Part shown: one piece after another, positions 35,330 to 46,345 of the stretch
How the letters are laid out: each line of letters begins with the position of its first letter
Numbering within the stretch: the stretch's first letter is position 1
NCBI GenBank assembly: GCA_024734495.1
Contig: JALMQS010000099.1
Span: 100,593,322-100,657,321 of the forward strand
Source of the DNA: Forficula auricularia
Taxonomy: Eukaryota; Arthropoda; Insecta; Dermaptera; Forficulidae
Direction: 5' to 3'
DNA length: 64,000 nt
Notes under the pieces: model-generated
Seen by the model: the letters and a program-made list of their open reading frames with translations, nothing else
Database searches by the model: none
Told to the model about the DNA's origin: nothing
Translations under genes and position numbers: made by a program

Positions 35330-35545
35330 GTGAAACATTTTTTAATAATAAAAGCATTAGGTAAAATCTATCGCGATTCTAAGAAACCATGCATTCTATA
35401 CATGTTTAGAATTTCATATGTTTGTGAACAGATGTTTTCAACAATGAAGATTAATAAATATATAAATACCGTTCAAGACTTACATTGAAATCTTCAGTCC
35501 ATTTTGAAAATCAATACAATATCCTTAACTACAAACATCAAGGAG
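35330..35545 (+). pseudogene. hAT transposase C-terminal remnant
   Basis: Translation includes ISYVCEQMFSTMKINKYINT, the hAT dimerisation-region motif (YVCEQ-FS-MK-NK). The sequence before it is shifted in frame and that after it ends at a stop. No other part of the enzyme was found. Confidence 0.6.
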
Positions 35546-36369
35546 AAATGAAATGAAGCATAAAAGCCCTTCTGGATCCTTAAAATTATATTTCTGCTAA
35601 ATACGTCTCTACTTAAAAACATTATAACTTTTTTATTTTAATAAAATTATTTTATATATACTTCTTATATTTGCATTTTATTTTTAATCTTGCCCGCTAT
35701 CATACTAGCGACAAAAAATTAGCACTTAAGGAGTTTGAGTTTGACACCACTGCTTCAGGCCAATCTTGAAAAAGCCCTCAGAAATATAATAGGTATGGTA
35801 GAAAATTTTAACCAATTTATTAATTCCAACCCGAATAATTTTATAAATTATTAATTTAACTATCATTCACTCTCAACAAGCAAAAACTCCCAATAAGCGT
35901 TCGATTTATGAAATCTACAGATCGCTATAAAAGCTATAAATTCTTGTAGATTCGACAATTTTGATAATAATAAATCCCTATGGACTTATCAAATACATTC
36001 CATTGAGTGAATAAAAATCAAATTATTTAGTAAACAACTATAGAGCACTTTTTTAATTCAATTTATCCATAGATTTACCTGAAATATATGAAAAATTTTC
36101 TCTCAAGTCTCTACAGTAATAAAGAAATAATATAGATAAAATAAATAAAAACAATTTAACAATGAACATATTTATTATCTATACTTCTACATCGAGCTAA
36201 TTGGAAGTTTTTCAATAAAAGACATTATGTATAGCAACAATATTCGAATGAGAATATTGAAAAGGTGATATATGAAAGTTGAAGCATTATTTTTTTATTC
36301 AGAAATCTTTGTTTTGATTTTTTTATTAAAACCTAAGTAACACCGTGAAAGTTTCATGAAAGTTTTTGT
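35546..36369. other. AT-rich stretch downstream of the FMO gene
   Basis: No gene seen. A minus-strand AATAAA (plus TTTATT near 36322) lies about 450 bases past the FMO stop and is one possible polyadenylation signal. Confidence 0.3.
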
Positions 36370-36660
36370 TTAATTTTCTTGGACCAAAATAGACAATGTC
36401 AAATCTTGCGGAAAGAATTGTATACAACTTAAGCCCGAACTAGATGTCATTTGAGTGCAAGAGTAATTTTTTACCCATATATCATATAAATATTTCCTTA
36501 AGATGCCATTAAGCCAAATACGAAATTTCAAAATTTGAAATGTATTAAACCTTAACCCGGAACTAATTCGGTCATTTAGATGCAAGTAAGATCCCTTGTA
36601 AATATATAGTTTCTTGGAAGTATTCAATTTGTCTTGAACCGAAATATAAAATTTCTAAGC
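36370..36660. repeat. Two diverged tandem units next to the FMO 3' end
   Basis: TTAAGCCCGAACTAGATGTCATTTGAGTGCAAG (36428 on, shortened here by eye) recurs as TTAACCCGGAACTAATTCGG and TCATTTAGATGCAAG at 36551, a period of about 122. It may lie in the FMO 3' UTR. The 85-codon minus frame here is not a gene. Confidence 0.5.
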
Positions 36661-36778
36661 TTGTGTGGACACTTTGTTTGCCTGTTTGAATGTTAGTCGA
36701 CTTAAATGAAAACTTTACATGAAATTTATATAATGTATTTCAGGCGAATAAAACTGAATCAGTAATCGTTGGCTTGAC

Positions 36779-37266
36779 TTATAAGCAGTCTTCCTTGATG
36801 CAAACAAAGTTCTCGTCGTCAATGATAGTATAAATATCATTCCGATAGTTCACTAGGTCGTTGAGGAACCGATCGCTGCTGTCGTTATGCATTTTGGCCA
36901 TGACTGGTGGAATCCCATCCAAGCCTGAAAGCTGTTTCAGCTCCTCATAATATTGTTCCTGAATGTAGCCCATCCGATGCGCGTGTTTGTTTGCGTATCC
37001 TTCTGCCTCTCGGCGTTGGGTGTCTTTTAACAAATCCTGGTACATTTGCTCTTTATCTGGTAATTGGAATCCGCCGTTCATCCATTTGAGATAAATACGC
37101 GTTTGCAAATCAAAGAGTGCAAAGGCGCACACGTAAAATGGAATGCCGATGAACACCATAGTTGGCGAATGAATGTTGAACATGTGCTTGAACAACGGCT
37201 GAACGTGGTTATTCACCACCTGGATTCCGCAAGACTCATCGAGGAAAGGGAAACTGTAGAGATAAC
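36779..37266 (-). CDS. Flavin-containing monooxygenase, terminal exon
   Basis: This exon encodes the last 162 residues. FMOs use FAD, NADPH and oxygen to oxygenate N- or S-containing compounds, often xenobiotics or dietary alkaloids. The acceptor TGCACAG precedes 37266. Its first two bases complete the Gly of the YCTGY motif begun in the previous exon, giving CTG-YLYSFPFLD, the FATGY-like signature. HSPTMVFIGIPFYVCAFALF and DLQTRIYLKWMNG follow, characteristic of insect and crustacean FMOs. The protein ends FVCIKEDCL with a TAA at 36779-36781. No C-terminal membrane helix is present, unlike mammalian FMO1-5, so it resembles the soluble insect type (for example senecionine N-oxygenase). Substrate is unknown. 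Confidence 0.9.
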
Positions 37267-38950
37267 CTGTGCAACAAACAAAATAACAATGAGGTGAATT
37301 ATTTGATAAGTAAACTGGGACAGATAAATTAAATAATTCAAAAAAAAACGAAATTTAATTAAAATAACAATAAAATAGTAATTGGAGACTCATAGAAGGT
37401 CCACACTGTTCCTGAAGCCAAGGTTTCCGTTTTGTATATAATTGCAGTTCGTGTGAAATCTGAGGTATTTCGGAAAATATTTATACCAGATTATAGGTTA
37501 GAAGAAAACTAGTTAATGTAGTTTTTGCGACGCAAACGTCCACCAAATAAAATACATAAAAACTACATTAACTAGTTTTCTTCTAACCTAACATCTGGTA
37601 TAAATATTTTCCGAAATACCTCAGATTTCACACGAACTGCAATAAAATAGTTCAACAATTTTGATGTGAAATACATCTTTATCCGCTAGAAGGTATAAGT
37701 TGTAAGTTGAGATATTCAATAATTGTTACACCAAGAGCTTGAGAGCTAGAATACTAATTTTTTTTTGGGTTCCGTTCAAATTTAAAACGATATCTTATTA
37801 GTGCCGCTACAATGTCGGTCAATATATTTGTCCATCCGTATATCAGAGCATTGTAGGTCGTAAAATAAATTAGATACCAACTTAAAATTTACAAGATTTG
37901 TGTATTCTTGGCCCAGAATCAAAAATCATTTAAAACTCGAATTTAAAATTCGAATTTTTGTGGAATTAATTATGAGATCTCATTAAGTAGAATAAGAAGA
38001 AATTTTTAAACTTAATTTTCATTTAAATGACAGTGTGGAAGAGCCCAAACTGCCTATTTTAATTTTGTATCTTTCGCCTTTCAAAAATGACTTAATCTTA
38101 AATTGTGAAATAATTTGACAAATTCTTTTTATTTACGATATTTTGAAAGATATAATAATTTCTTTTATATATGCAAAAAAATATAACTTGATCTTTAATT
38201 TGTACAAATTTCAACACAGATTCCATAGCCTCATGAATAAATGGCTCAAATCAGGCTGAAAACTTTTTTTTTCATGATAAGTAGAATGTTTACGAGAAAT
38301 AATTGTAAATTTTTATATTGTATTTTTTTTTAATATTAAATACATAAACATAAATATACTTCTAATAATTTTCTTGACTTATTACTTTACTAAAAAAAAT
38401 CGGACGTTTTGTTTAAGACATTCAAGAAAACAGACATAGCCCCATACATGAACATAAACCTCAGGGTCAAACAAATAACACCAATCTTTAAAATCGGGGC
38501 TTAAAAATCAGATGAAAAAGAAAACATAAGGATGATTTACTTGAAGAATCGAACTTTCTCCGAGGTTCCATTTGAAAATGATGGTCGGGGTGATATTGGC
38601 TCTCAGCCACAGGTGGGCGACCAATTTGATTTCCATTAAAATATTGCCAAAAGATACAATATGAAAAAACATCACTGATTCCATAGATGGAGAATTCAAT
38701 TGGCCTTTAATAGATTTATTTTGTAAAAGACAATCAATTTCAATATTTCATCGAAAAAATCGCTTTTGATTAATGATTTTGATTTTAATTTCTATAGTTG
38801 CTAAAAAACAGAAGAGAAATTAAAGAATTCTCATTTAAACTCTGATTTTGAATCCAATATTTAAAAAAATTTCTTGTCGAGAATTTGTTAGCTATTTCTA
38901 TAGTAGATTTAGAGGGCTAAAATTACCCTTGCCAGATGTTCAACTTTCAA
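37267..38950. other. FMO intron part with foldback and family P repeat
   Basis: A hairpin with about 88-bp arms lies at 37441-37531 and 37556-37643 (outer ends ATTGCAGTTCGTGTGAAATC). Family P occupies 37770-38200. The 63-codon minus frame at 38508-38699 is in sequence without FMO resemblance. Confidence 0.6.
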
Positions 38951-38952
38951 AA

Positions 38953-39635
38953 TCTAGAACATGGGTGTGTCCAAACTTTTGGCTTACACGGGCCACATTT
39001 GAAGAAAAAAAATTGTCTTGGACAGCGGATAAAATATTATAATTCTATTGATATTTTTTATTCAAAAAAGAGAGATAATAATGTAGAAATAAGAACTTTA
39101 TTATTTTTTAGCTCATAGTGAGCTTTTAATTTTACTTTTCGTAAATTGTATACCTGAAAATAGATTCTCGTATAATATACGTTATGTAAATACATACCTT
39201 CATATCCTAAAAAAGTGATATCATGTATTAGTATTTGTTTATATTTTTTCCTAGCTAGAAAATTAATACAAAATTATAATAAAGAGACAATATTCAATTT
39301 TTCTTTCAGATCGGTATCTAATTGTTGTTCTAGAAAATTGACTCAGCAAAGTTTACAAGTAGAAAATTTATTTCTAATGAAAATGCAACCGAAAATAGAC
39401 CAAAATGATGATTACCATATTTTTTCGGAAATCTTGAAATCTCTAGTTCCAGATTCAAAATTTAAAATTAGCACTTTTATTTTTCGAAAAGTTCATAGTA
39501 AATTTTCAGATTTCTTATATTAGAGAAAAAAAATTATCAAGCCAAATTTTTGTGTGTTTTCCAGTATCTACATATAAATCTCAATGTTTTAAAGAATGTC
39601 ATGACTTTATATTGGGCCACGGGTTGGACAGCCTT
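38953..39635. mobile_element. hAT-like element remnant
   Basis: Left end GGGTGTGTCCAAACTTTTGG then CGGGCCAC; right end GGGCCACGGGTTGGACAGCC, which is its approximate inverse, as in hAT elements whose ends read TGTCCAA-GGGCCA. The 102-codon frame inside (39215-39523) may be a transposase relic but I cannot confirm it. No clear target duplication. Confidence 0.55.
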
Positions 39636-39639
39636 GGTT

Positions 39640-40195
39640 TAATTCGAATGGGATTAGAAGGATATGAGGAATGATAATTTATTTTTTTAAATGGTCACGG
39701 ATATAATAATCCCTGACTATCCACTATCTATTGACATATAAGAACGTATAAAGATCTAAAAGACAAGTTTTAGTCCAAGAAAGAAATTATCAATTAATTG
39801 TGATTGTTCTAGAAAACTCCAATTCATTGTCTCCTTGTGTACTAGAATGATAATTATAGACTTGATTAGTTTCTTAGCATATAAATTACTGAAATAATAA
39901 ATATTTTAGAAAATGAAAATATGAGAAGAAGAAGACTTTTTAAATATTCGAAACTTCATTATTTTTTTTATCTTATATAGTTGAGCTTATAATTTTGCTT
40001 TTAGTGATTTCTATTCTTGAAAAAAGCTTCACGTATTGTACAAATGTACATTTATATTTCGAAAAAGGGAATAAATATATCTCTACAAATAAATCTCAAT
40101 GTTTTAAGGAAGATTATGACTACACTCATTGCAGTGCTGGGCCGCATGCGGCCCGCGGGCCACAAGTTGGACAGCTCTTATCTAAAAGATAGAGT
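39640..40195. mobile_element. Second hAT-like copy, 3' part
   Basis: Shares AAATCTCAATGTTTTAA and TATGACT with the preceding element, then ends GGGCCGCATGCGGCCCGCGG with GCCACAAGTTGGACAGC at 40140-40175, the typical GC-rich end of hAT relatives. The left end is not clear. Confidence 0.5.
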
Positions 40196-41127
40196 TTTTC
40201 TAGAAGCCATTGGCATGATATTTATTAGAAAAATTAATTGATATTATATCTTTTTCCGTTAAAAATTATAATTTTCTAAATGTTAAGCGAAAACATTGTT
40301 TCGCCTATGGTTCAAAACAAATTGATTAAGAATTGACTTGCGCTTTATAGAAGAATAGAACAGTTTACTTTTCTAAACATTTTGTATTGGACTACTCTGA
40401 GGCACAGTATTCCAGACTTTCTGATTGAGATGTTTTATTTTTAGAACTTTTAGAAGGAATATTGGTCCTTTTTTTGTATGTTATAAGTTTAGGTAGAAAC
40501 AAAATGTTCTCTTCAAATATGGTTTTTCTGATTGTTTCATTAGTCTTGAAAGATCAAAGAGTGTAGAGCACAGGGAAGATGGAACGGACTATTAGAGGTT
40601 CTAATATATGAATTCGAAAAATTTGTTTATAATTTGACTTTAAACAACTTGTTTGTTTGAAAATTGTATAAATCAGACTATAGAACCAATCTTGTAACAA
40701 GTGTCTTGACTTAACGCCTAAGAATCTGAATTCCTTAACCAAATTCCTTCTTTAATTTGTATGCATTATTATGTTATTATTTTTTTTTTTATAAAATTTT
40801 GAAGAAGAGAATATACTCTAGGGTAGAGGGTTGAAAATACTGAATTCTTATTATCTATTAAAATAATATAATTCAAAAAATGCCCGTAACTCTAAGACAA
40901 TTATTATTAGAAAGCTTGACATACTCGGGGCTAGTTCTGTCGTAGTCAGTTCTTAATCACTTCCAAATTGTTTAATAAGTGATAGACATACTTTTTCCCT
41001 TTGAATGCTGCGTTGATATTAGTTATCGACACTGTTTCTGCTGCAAAACAGTTCAATAATGTGACGACTAACTTCGATAGGTTCCATCTCAGGCACAGAA
41101 ACTGATTGAAAGACAGGAATTATTTAA
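40196..41127. other. FMO intron stretch, nothing recognised
   Basis: No repeat or coding signal noticed. Two short frames without resemblance. Confidence 0.4.
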
Positions 41128-41294
41128 CGGATTATAGTGGTGATTCACAAAGTGGAAATAAAATTAAAAAATTAAAAATCTTTTAAACTATTTTGGAGAT
41201 TTTTCTATTTATCTCTATACATATTTCGGGCTATGAACCCTTTGCACGGGGGGTTTAACAGAAAACTGAATATAAAATTTGATATTCAGTTTTC

Positions 41295-41345
41295 TGTTAA
41301 ACCCCTGATGAAGGGTTCATAGACCGAAATATGTATAGAGATAAA
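41295..41345 (+). ncRNA. Hammerhead-like motif, family B unit 1
   Basis: CTGATGA at 41305-41311, extra A, GGGT-TCATA-GACC loop arm with one mismatch, GAAA at 41326-41329, then AT-ATGT-AT as a 2-bp stem III and A as cleavage base. Confidence 0.45.
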
Positions 41346-41458
41346 TAAAAAAATCTCCAAAATAATTTAAAAGATTTTTTAATTTTTTAATTTTATTTCC
41401 ACTTTGTGAAACACCACTATAATCCGTTAAATAATTCCTGTTTTATATTCAATTTTCT

Positions 41459-41512
41459 ATTAAACCTCCTGATGAAGGGTTCATAGCTCGAAATATGAAA
41501 TATAGAGATAAA
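41459..41512 (+). ncRNA. Hammerhead-like motif, family B unit 2
   Basis: CTGATGA at 41469-41475, extra A, stem II with GCTC opposite GGGT (one G-U and one U-G wobble), GAAA at 41490-41493. A six-base insertion (AAATAT-like) follows in stem III. Confidence 0.4.
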
Positions 41513-41626
41513 TAAAAAAATCTCCAAAATAATTTAAAAGATTTTTTAATTTTTTTAATTTTATTTCCACTTTGTGAAACACCACTATAATCCGTTAAAT
41601 AATTCCTGTTTTATATTCAATTTTCT

Positions 41627-41680
41627 ATTAAACCTCCTGATGAAGGGTTCATAGCCCGAAATATGTATAGAGATAAATAA
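41627..41680 (+). ncRNA. Hammerhead-like motif, family B unit 3
   Basis: CTGATGA at 41637-41643, extra A, stem II GGGT/GCCC around TCATA (three Watson-Crick pairs and one wobble), GAAA at 41658-41661, stem III AT-ATGT-AT, cleavage base A, then GAG which pairs with CTC before the core as a 3-bp stem I. This is the best-formed unit of the array. Confidence 0.5.
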
Positions 41681-41770
41681 AAAAATCTCCAAAATAATTT
41701 AAAAGATTTTTTAATTTTTTAATTTTATTTCCACTTTGTGAAACACCACTATAATCCGTTAAATAATTGC

Positions 41771-43041
41771 TGTGTTTAATATGTTTCACTACAAACCAAC
41801 ACCGCTTTCCTTAAACTTTACTTATTGAAAGAGATGATTGAAAATCCAGATGATATGTATGATCCAGATGGTATGATCCAGAAATGTCAGTTAAATAATT
41901 TCGAAAATGTCAGATATTTCTGAGGAAATAATAGGTAAAATAGGCAAACAAATATACGGAAAATTTAAACATTTTTATAAAACAGTCAGCGAAATTCTAT
42001 TGAATTGAAAATTGAGTGCTGAATTTAGGAATGTGAGTCAGGGCTTCAACGTGTAAGAAGTTGAATTCCCATTAATAATATCTAAATTTATAACTCGATG
42101 ATGAATAAAGAGTCGAGAAAATAAATCTTAAAGTAATATTGTAATTTGAAGAATAATTACACGTTCCGTGTGTGACAGTGGTTCTGCTTTTGTTCCATTC
42201 TCTTTCCGGCTTTTTTATTCTAATACTTTTCTTCGGAGTTAATAATCTTTGATAAAGCTCCCTAAAGTCCATAATTAATAAATAATCTATTTTTAATCCT
42301 ATTTACTCTAAATGAAAAGAAATTTTGAAAGAGTGTAATTGACGGGAATCCAATCTGCCCATGGGAAACAATGGCGGTTTTATTCATAGATCAATGCACC
42401 AAATGATTGTTCACTGATCAAAATGTGTTTTCCTTAATCAACCACAGCTAACGGGTGATAAAATTGAACGTTTGTTGCGTTGTTCAGTCTAATCAGTGGA
42501 AAATTTGTTTATCGTTCAGTGAACTGAATAGGCTCTTCAAACATTAATGAAAATTTTTTTACTCATCTCATCAAATCTAATTATTAATCATTTGAATTAT
42601 GATCAATCCTTATAATTTACTTTTAATTTATATATAATATATATATATACCTATGATGCCTAATATTTTTGGATTTTGGACTGAATCATTTATGGCTTAA
42701 TAAACAGTGAATATGTTAACAATAAAGATTAATGAGAGTGATCTTTGATTGATTTGATTAGTTATAGGTCATTTTGGTTACATATCAGAAGATCAGTCAT
42801 CGCCTCTTCTCAGGAATCAATCCCAAGTACCAAAAGCTATTCATGCCATTGACGATCCCTCGAGACGAATCAATTTTGGCATGCTAATAAATTTTAATCC
42901 AAGATAAAATCATCTTCAACGTAAAATTTCCCTGATGAGTCATTTGAATATCTCGAGGATGGTGTGATACTTCCGTGAGGGAAATTAAAAAGTTTTTTTG
43001 CAGATGGTCTCAGCAGTTTAGCTTTTATAAGAAAAATCAAA
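41771..43041. other. FMO intron stretch, no gene seen
   Basis: Non-repetitive-looking DNA with a short TA run near 42632. The part 42700-43000 is less AT-rich and has no match in the window. Confidence 0.4.
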
Positions 43042-43606
43042 GAGGGTGTCTCTAAATAATTTTATAATTTTTCTCATTAATATAACAAAGAATACTTGAT
43101 ATATCAACGAGCATTGTTTTTTGACCACGCTTATTTGAAAAAGATAATTATCGCGAGACTACTGCGCATAACGCTATTGGAGTCTGCTGAGTCTTAAGTT
43201 TGGAGACCAAGAGAGAAAAAGATGTGATCCATTTAGCTACAATCCAACGTCATTTCGCGTATAGATGGATCACCAAATGAATTTGAAATCAAAGATGTTA
43301 TATATTCAATCTCATAGTCCAGAGCGCCCGATCTATTAGACTCCGCAGACTCCAATAGCGTTATCCGCAGTAGCCTCGCGATTAATATATTTTTCAAATA
43401 AGCGCGGTCAAAAAACAATTCTCGTTGATATATCAATTATTCTTTGATTTATTAATGAGAAAAATTATAAATTTATTTAACATCATTATTTCAAGTTAGA
43501 AATATATAAGTTCAGATTTTATTTTCACTCAATTTTTGACAAAAATTCCTTACATTTGATTCGCGATTGAATCAAAAGTAGAAAACATTCGATTGAGGGT
43601 GTCTCT
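43042..43606. mobile_element. Foldback element flanked by 12-bp direct repeats
   Basis: GAGGGTGTCTCT occurs at 43042-43053 and 43595-43606. Between them lie inverted arms of about 140 bp (43055-43192 and 43340-43481) sharing TTTTCTCATTAAT, TGATATATCAACGAG, AACGCTATTGGAGTCTGC. The insert also holds about 110 bp beyond the right arm. A 12-bp duplication would fit LINE-type or other target-primed insertion better than a typical MITE. Confidence 0.55.
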
Positions 43607-44130
43607 GCTTGAACATAAATGTTATTGATAATTTCGCTTAATTTTTACGTTTACTGTGTCTACCATGGATAGTTTTAGAATATACTAGTATTAAGTTAAT
43701 ACAAACATTAATCAACAAATTTATTATTTTTAGTCGATTGACATGCTGAAAATGTCCAAACGAATTAGTTCTACAAGTTAAAAGCAACATCACACCACAC
43801 AATGAATTACTTATGCTTTGAGAGAGAAAATATATCGTTCAAATTTTATATGTCTATTTTTTAGTCACATTGTTAGTTTTAATCGATAATTTTTTAATCT
43901 TATTTTTAAGTAATTTAATTAGATTATAAAAAACGTTTTATATTCTATCTTATTGTATGGTAATTTTTAATTAGTGAATATATAATTTTGTTATTATTAT
44001 ATAGTGCAGGTAGCTGTTAAGAATACGTGTAACAGTCATTTCAATATTAGTTATGCTGCTTGCATCCTAGCGAGACCTAAACCGAGTAAGTGAGATAGTT
44101 GCGCTCGAAAAGAAACATGGCGAGCTATTG
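43607..44130. other. FMO intron stretch, no gene seen
   Basis: AT-rich, no recognised element. Confidence 0.4.
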
Positions 44131-44138
44131 TTCGAGTC

Positions 44139-44995
44139 CAAGGGTCGGGAACCTGCTGAAAAATCTGCTGTAATAAACGTATTTTTGAAAAATCCAAGAA
44201 ATTATAGATTGAGTTTAAATCAAGAAAAAATTGATTGCAAAATATTCAATGAAATGATTAATTTTATCTTAGTTTCGTTTTCAAACAGATTTCAAAATTT
44301 TAGAAAAGATCAGGAGATGATGAAATAAATATTAAATTCGTGTGATTTAAAATTAATAGATGTCAAAACTTTTTCTGGAATATCTATTGCAGATCTACAA
44401 ATGAACATATTGGAAATTCAGAATAACAGTATTTGGATGCAAAAACTTCAGGAAATGGTAGCACATGTTGAAAAAAATAAGACAACTATGGAGGAAACAC
44501 CACTGGACATTATATTTAAATGCCAGGGGATTAGCATTTGGGATGTTGACCTTATTTGGATCCACATACAATTGTGAACAATTTTTCTCTACAATGACCT
44601 ACATTAAAAACAAACATAAAAGAGGATTAACAAATGCAAGTTTAAAAGCGGAAATGCTTCTAAAATGCACCAAGTACCTACACTTCAAATTTGACTAAAT
44701 TGGCTAATAAAATACAATTCCAAAAATCGCACTGAATGTGAAATTAATATTAAAATAAATAATTGTAATATTATTATATTTAAATAATACTTTCTTGTAT
44801 TTACATTTACATTAATAAAATAAAAAATTAGAAGAAAATGCCGTTTTATTTCTTATGCCCACAATAAACAATATCCAAATAATATGTGTTTGTAAATACA
44901 GTAATAATTTAAAAATTAAAATTGCTGCTCACTAAATTTTATTTTTTGTACGTTTTTTGATCAAATGTTCGTTTCCGAAAGCTCCCCGACCCCTG
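44139..44995 (+). mobile_element. Internally deleted hAT element
   Basis: Ends CAAGGGTCGGGAACC and (reverse complement of the right end) CAGGGGTCGGGGAGC are inverted. Octamers TTCGAGTC (44131-44138) and TTCTAGTC (44996-45003) match at 7 of 8 positions. It carries a decayed C-terminal transposase. At about 860 bp it is far shorter than an autonomous hAT. Confidence 0.8.
44160..44698 (+). pseudogene. hAT transposase C-terminal domain, broken
   Basis: An N-terminal open piece (to 44328) gives no clear domain. From 44400 the reading LQEMVAHVEKNKTTMEETPL shifts frame near 44530 into GMLTLFGSTYNCEQFFSTMT and IKNKHKRGLTNASLKAEMLL, ending at a stop at 44698. The latter is the hAT C-terminal dimerisation region of the animal GTF2IRD2/EPM2AIP1-related type. 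The BED zinc finger and RNase H-like catalytic triad are absent. Confidence 0.75.
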
Positions 44996-45003
44996 TTCTA
45001 GTC

Positions 45004-45767
45004 GATGAACGTCTCTTTGTAGAAAAACAAAATTTAGGAATAATTTCAAATGACTAATTCTTCCCTGAAATTGCCTTTGTGATCATTGTAATTTCTCACC
45101 TGCCCATAGATTATAAATATCTTTCAAATTTTCCTCCAATTTTTTTATTGATTTATGAAGAAATGATTATTCATCAGACTCTAGTGGAGGTTTGTTGTTT
45201 CATTTTCAGCTAATGAGAAAATATTTTCTTCATAATTTCGATTAATTATTTAACAAATGAAAGGTAAGTGAGAGAATGGTGAACAATTTCAAACAAAATA
45301 GAAAATCTGAAAGTGTGTGTGTGTGGGGGGGGGGGAATTAGCAGGGTCTAATGGAACCTCGTGAAGATTTCCAAACTCCTGATTTAAATCAATTTCTCAA
45401 ACAACACAAGTTAATTATAAGCTTTCATTATTATTAATCAGCCTTTCGGTAATAAACTAATTTACATTATTGGGGGACGCGGGAACTGGGATCGGCAATA
45501 GCGGCACCCTAAGCTAAGGAACCAGGATATGCCAGGTAGGCAACCAATGCGCTTCAAGGCGTATTTTATAGAAAAACAAATTATAATCAACTTAATCCAT
45601 TTATGAATATATTTTTTAAAGTCTACTTTCTTTAAATTCATTTTTACTTTCACTTACCTACATAGCTTAATTCAAAGTATTAGAATATCTTCTCAATAAA
45701 TTCAGTTTAAAGGTAATTCTAAACCCAGAAAGATTAATTTTTAATTTTTGAATTAATTTTAATATAA
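45004..45767. other. FMO intron stretch, no gene seen
   Basis: Contains a TGTGTGTG run followed by ten G at 45313-45336. The 63-codon minus frame at 45462-45653 shows no family resemblance. Confidence 0.4.
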
Positions 45768-46345
45768 TATTATTAAATGAATTTAACTTTAAAGGACATC
45801 ATAGATATTAGAGAAATATTTTTACATTGCATATCAGAGAGGTTCATCCCCTTAGGAATCGAACCCAAGCGCTAACTAAGCTTGCCGGGCCAGTAGCCAA
45901 ACCCTTAAGACAAATCTCTCTCTGACATGCAACATATATAATTATTATAGCTAGATTTTTCACTCCCTTCAACTCAAAGGGAATAGTGAAAACTCCTGCT
46001 AAACTGAAAAAGTTTTCAGTGACGGACCCATGGATTTTACAGTGAAAACAAAGATTTAAGTATCTTTTTGGGTGTCTTATTTTGAAAAAAGATGGAAATT
46101 ATTTCAAAAATCAACCCAGTATATAATATTATTAAATGAATTTAACTTTAAAGGACATCATAGATATTAGAGAAATATTTTTACATTGCATATCAGAGAG
46201 GTTCGTCCCCTTAGGAATCGAACCCAAGCGCTAACTAAGCTTGCCGGGCCAGTAGCCAAACCCCTTAAGACAAATCTCTCTGACATGCAACATATATAAT
46301 TATTATAGCTAGATTTTTCTCACTCCCTTCAACTCAAAGGGAATA
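45768..46345. repeat. Duplicated tRNA-derived SINE-like unit
   Basis: About 215 bp (45768-45983) is repeated almost exactly at 46114-46345, offset 346-350 bp. The minus strand holds a tRNA-like body: TGGCTACTGGCCCGGC, a perfect B-box GGTTCGATTCC, then AAGGGGATGAACCTCTC and TGATAT. Differences are a single substitution, a CC/C and a TC repeat-number change, so duplication is recent. The 130 bp between is unrelated. Confidence 0.8.

Larger units (their letters stand above)
41128..41770. repeat. Tandem and inverted array of hammerhead family B units
   Basis: Three plus-strand units with a 164-168-bp period follow one minus-strand unit (41128-41270) joined head to head around 41270-41275. Landmarks recur in each: CACCACTATAATCCGTTAAA, TTTTCT-TTAAACC, CTGATGAAGGGTTCATAG, CGAAATATG, AGAGATAAATAAA, and AAATCTCCAAAATAATTTAA. 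Monomer length, tandem order and a hammerhead-like core per unit are what animal retrozymes and Penelope-like terminal repeats show. A fragment of the unit edge recurs near 57343. Confidence 0.85.

Noticed and set aside
38508..38699. Additional FMO exon in the 15.5-kb intron
   Set aside because: Translation has no FMO motif, and flanking FMO exons already join in phase with the expected motif spacing.
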